Part shown: positions 62,635-64,000 of the stretch, one piece after another
How the letters are laid out: each line of letters starts with the position of its first letter
Position numbering within the stretch: position 1 is the stretch's first letter
Assembly: GCF_000332235.1 (NCBI RefSeq)
Contig: NZ_CM001775.1
Location: 3,892,272-3,956,271 of the forward strand
Length of the DNA: 64,000 nucleotides
Direction of reading: 5' to 3'
Source: Geminocystis herdmanii PCC 6308
GTDB lineage: Bacteria; Cyanobacteriota; Cyanobacteriia; Cyanobacteriales; Cyanobacteriaceae
Translations under genes and position numbers: made by a program
Notes under the pieces: model-generated
What the model saw: the letters and a program-made list of their open reading frames with translations, nothing else
The model's database searches: none
What the model was told of the DNA's origin: nothing

Positions 62635-64000
62635 ATGGCTTCCATTAAAGAATTACATCAACAAATTACCAGCAAACAACGATCGAGCCTAGAGATTACC
62701 CAAGAATATTTAACCACGATCGAGCGCCTTGAACCACAAATCAAGAGTTTTTTATGCGTCACCAAAGAATTAGCCTTAGAAACAGCGCAACAAGTTGATG
62801 AGAAAATCGCTAGGGGAGAAGAAATCGGCATTTTAGAAGGCATCCCCATAGCCATTAAAGACAATATGTCCACAAAAGGCATTCCCACCACTTGTGCTTC
62901 TCGTATCCTCGAAAACTTTATCCCTAGCTATGAATCCACCGTCACCCAAAAATTAAGAGATCAAGGTGCAGTAATTTTAGGTAAAACTAACTTAGATGAG
63001 TTTGCTATGGGTAGTTCAACGGAAAACTCAGGCTATCAAGTTACTGCTAACCCTTGGGATATAACTAGAGTGCCGGGAGGCTCGTCTGGAGGCTCTGCGG
63101 CTGCCGTTGCCGCTAACGAATGTGTGGTATCATTAGGCTCAGATACCGGAGGCTCGATTCGTCAACCTGCTTCCCTGTGCGGTGTTGTGGGTTTAAAGCC
63201 TACCTACGGTTTAGTATCCCGTTTCGGTTTAGTTGCCTATGCTTCCTCTCTTGATCAAATTGGTCCTTTTGGGCATACTGTAGAAGATACTGCTATTTTA
63301 TTACAGTCGATCGCAGGGTATGATAGTAAAGATTCTACCAGTTTAAAAGTAGAAATACCTGATTATACTCGATCGTTCTCCACCGACTTAAAAGGCTTAA
63401 AAATCGGCATTATTAAAGAAACCTTCGGGGAAGGATTAGACGATATTGTAGCACAAACCGTCGATCGAGCGGTGGAAGAATTAGTCGAATTGGGTGCGAT
63501 CGTAAAAGAGATTTCCTGCCCCCGTTTTCGCTACGGATTGCCTATCTATTATATCATTGCCCCTTCCGAAGCCTCCGCCAATCTTGCCCGTTACGATGCC
63601 GTTAAATATGGCATACGAGAAGAATCTGAAAACCTTCTTGAAATGTACACCAGTACTAGAGCTAAGGGATTTGGCGCAGAAGTGAAACGGCGTATCATGT
63701 TAGGCACTTATGCTTTATCCGCAGGTTACTATGATGCATATTACCTCAAAGCGCAAAAAGTCCGTACATTAATTAAAGAAGACTTTGATAACGCTTTTCA
63801 AGATGTGGATGTGTTAATTTCTCCCACCGCACCAACTACAGCCTTTAAAGCTGGAGAAAAAACCGATGATCCCCTTAGTATGTACTTATCAGATTTAATG
63901 ACTATCCCCGTCAATCTTGCAGGTTTACCCGGTATGAGTATTCCTTGCGGATTTGATAGCCAAAATTTACCCATCGGAATGCAGTTAATTGGGAATGTGT
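62635..64000 (+). CDS. gatA: glutamyl-tRNA(Gln) amidotransferase subunit A (5' part)
   Basis: The first 455 codons of gatA, cut by the right edge (the full protein is about 480). It is the amidase subunit that converts Glu-tRNA(Gln), and in some organisms Asp-tRNA(Asn), to the amide form. The Ser-cis-Ser-Lys machinery is present: Lys75 in [21 protein letters not shown] and [16 protein letters not shown]. The start is ATG 62635-62637 ([11 protein letters not shown]), and no other candidate fits the family N-terminus. Confidence 0.96.
   Translation, partial: MASIKELHQQITSKQRSSLEITQEYLTTIERLEPQIKSFLCVTKELALETAQQVDEKIARGEEIGILEGIPIAIKDNMSTKGIPTTCASRILENFIPSYESTVTQKLRDQGAVILGKTNLDEFAMGSSTENSGYQVTANPWDITRVPGGSSGGSAAAVAANECVVSLGSDTGGSIRQPASLCGVVGLKPTYGLVSRFGLVAYASSLDQIGPFGHTVEDTAILLQSIAGYDSKDSTSLKVEIPDYTRSFSTDLKGLKIGIIKETFGEGLDDIVAQTVDRAVEELVELGAIVKEISCPRFRYGLPIYYIIAPSEASANLARYDAVKYGIREESENLLEMYTSTRAKGFGAEVKRRIMLGTYALSAGYYDAYYLKAQKVRTLIKEDFDNAFQDVDVLISPTAPTTAFKAGEKTDDPLSMYLSDLMTIPVNLAGLPGMSIPCGFDSQNLPIGMQLIGNV

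Overview
The window is chromosomal DNA of an AT-rich, non-heterocystous-looking cyanobacterium. The evidence is psaF–psaJ of photosystem I, ndhF and ndhS of the photosynthetic NDH-1 complex, ldpA, a DnaE C-half that begins with a split intein, a cyanobacterial-type glutamate–cysteine ligase, and very frequent CGATCG-centred octamers of the HIP1 kind (both GCGATCGC and, more often, TCGATCGA/CGATCGAG forms). Gene style and base composition suggest a Geminocystis/Cyanobacterium-like genus; that placement is inference.

Layout. 1-277: start of gshA (partial). 0.7-2.8 kb: gmd and fcl (GDP-mannose to GDP-L-fucose). 3.0-6.2 kb: a GRRM/Osc-type RiPP locus on the minus strand (periplasmic-binding-like GrrP, two glycine-rich precursors, radical SAM/SPASM maturase). 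6.5-16.2 kb: HAD proteins, YggT, LdpA, a desaturase, UreG, an LCP protein and the diadenylate cyclase CdaA. 16.3-19.5 kb: DnaE C-half with intein C-fragment, and a DNA methyltransferase fused to a nuclease-like domain. 19.7-28.3 kb: a phospho-sugar transferase, a CheY-CheC-GGDEF signalling cluster, a TPR protein, an FHA-PAS-GGDEF-EAL protein with degenerate catalytic motifs, and NdhS. 28.6-36.7 kb: AnmK, a CSP41-like epimerase, a VapBC pair, NadE, a Uma2 protein, a GT4 glycosyltransferase and KDPG aldolase. 36.7-45.3 kb: hypotheticals, a newly spotted 48-codon gene, a renalase-like oxidoreductase, a GT39 glycosyltransferase, an HD-like protein and a second Uma2 protein. 45.4-50.6 kb: NdhF and a large single-chain restriction-modification enzyme. 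50.7-57 kb: hydrolase/isomerase pair, XapX and cupin proteins, psaJ-psaF, tsaD, peroxiredoxin. 57.2-64 kb: a triple-repeat protein with a pentapeptide-repeat partner, a short RecQ, rplI, a DUF433/DUF5615 toxin-antitoxin pair whose toxin is interrupted by a stop codon, and gatA (partial).

The spaces between genes are unusually rich in structure. Arrays of 7-bp repeats (AGAATGG, GAATTGA, ATTGTTA, TTACTTC and relatives) repeatedly start at, or run into, the stop codons of neighbouring genes. A dispersed element of about 90 bp with two small hairpins occurs four times, once split by a 198-bp insertion. A 30-bp CATCAAAAAACT-type motif occurs about seven times. Several MITE-like structures with inverted ends are present, and two palindromic elements are inserted in frame inside the restriction-modification gene.

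The most interesting biological system is the GRRM/Osc cyclophane-peptide locus with its two diversified precursors. The family is known, but these cores carry specific aromatic-X-Asn/Asp triplets whose products are unknown. Less explained are the triple-repeat protein at 57.2 kb, the CheY-CheC-diguanylate cyclase cluster, and the in-frame palindromes. No tRNA, rRNA or CRISPR array was recognised.
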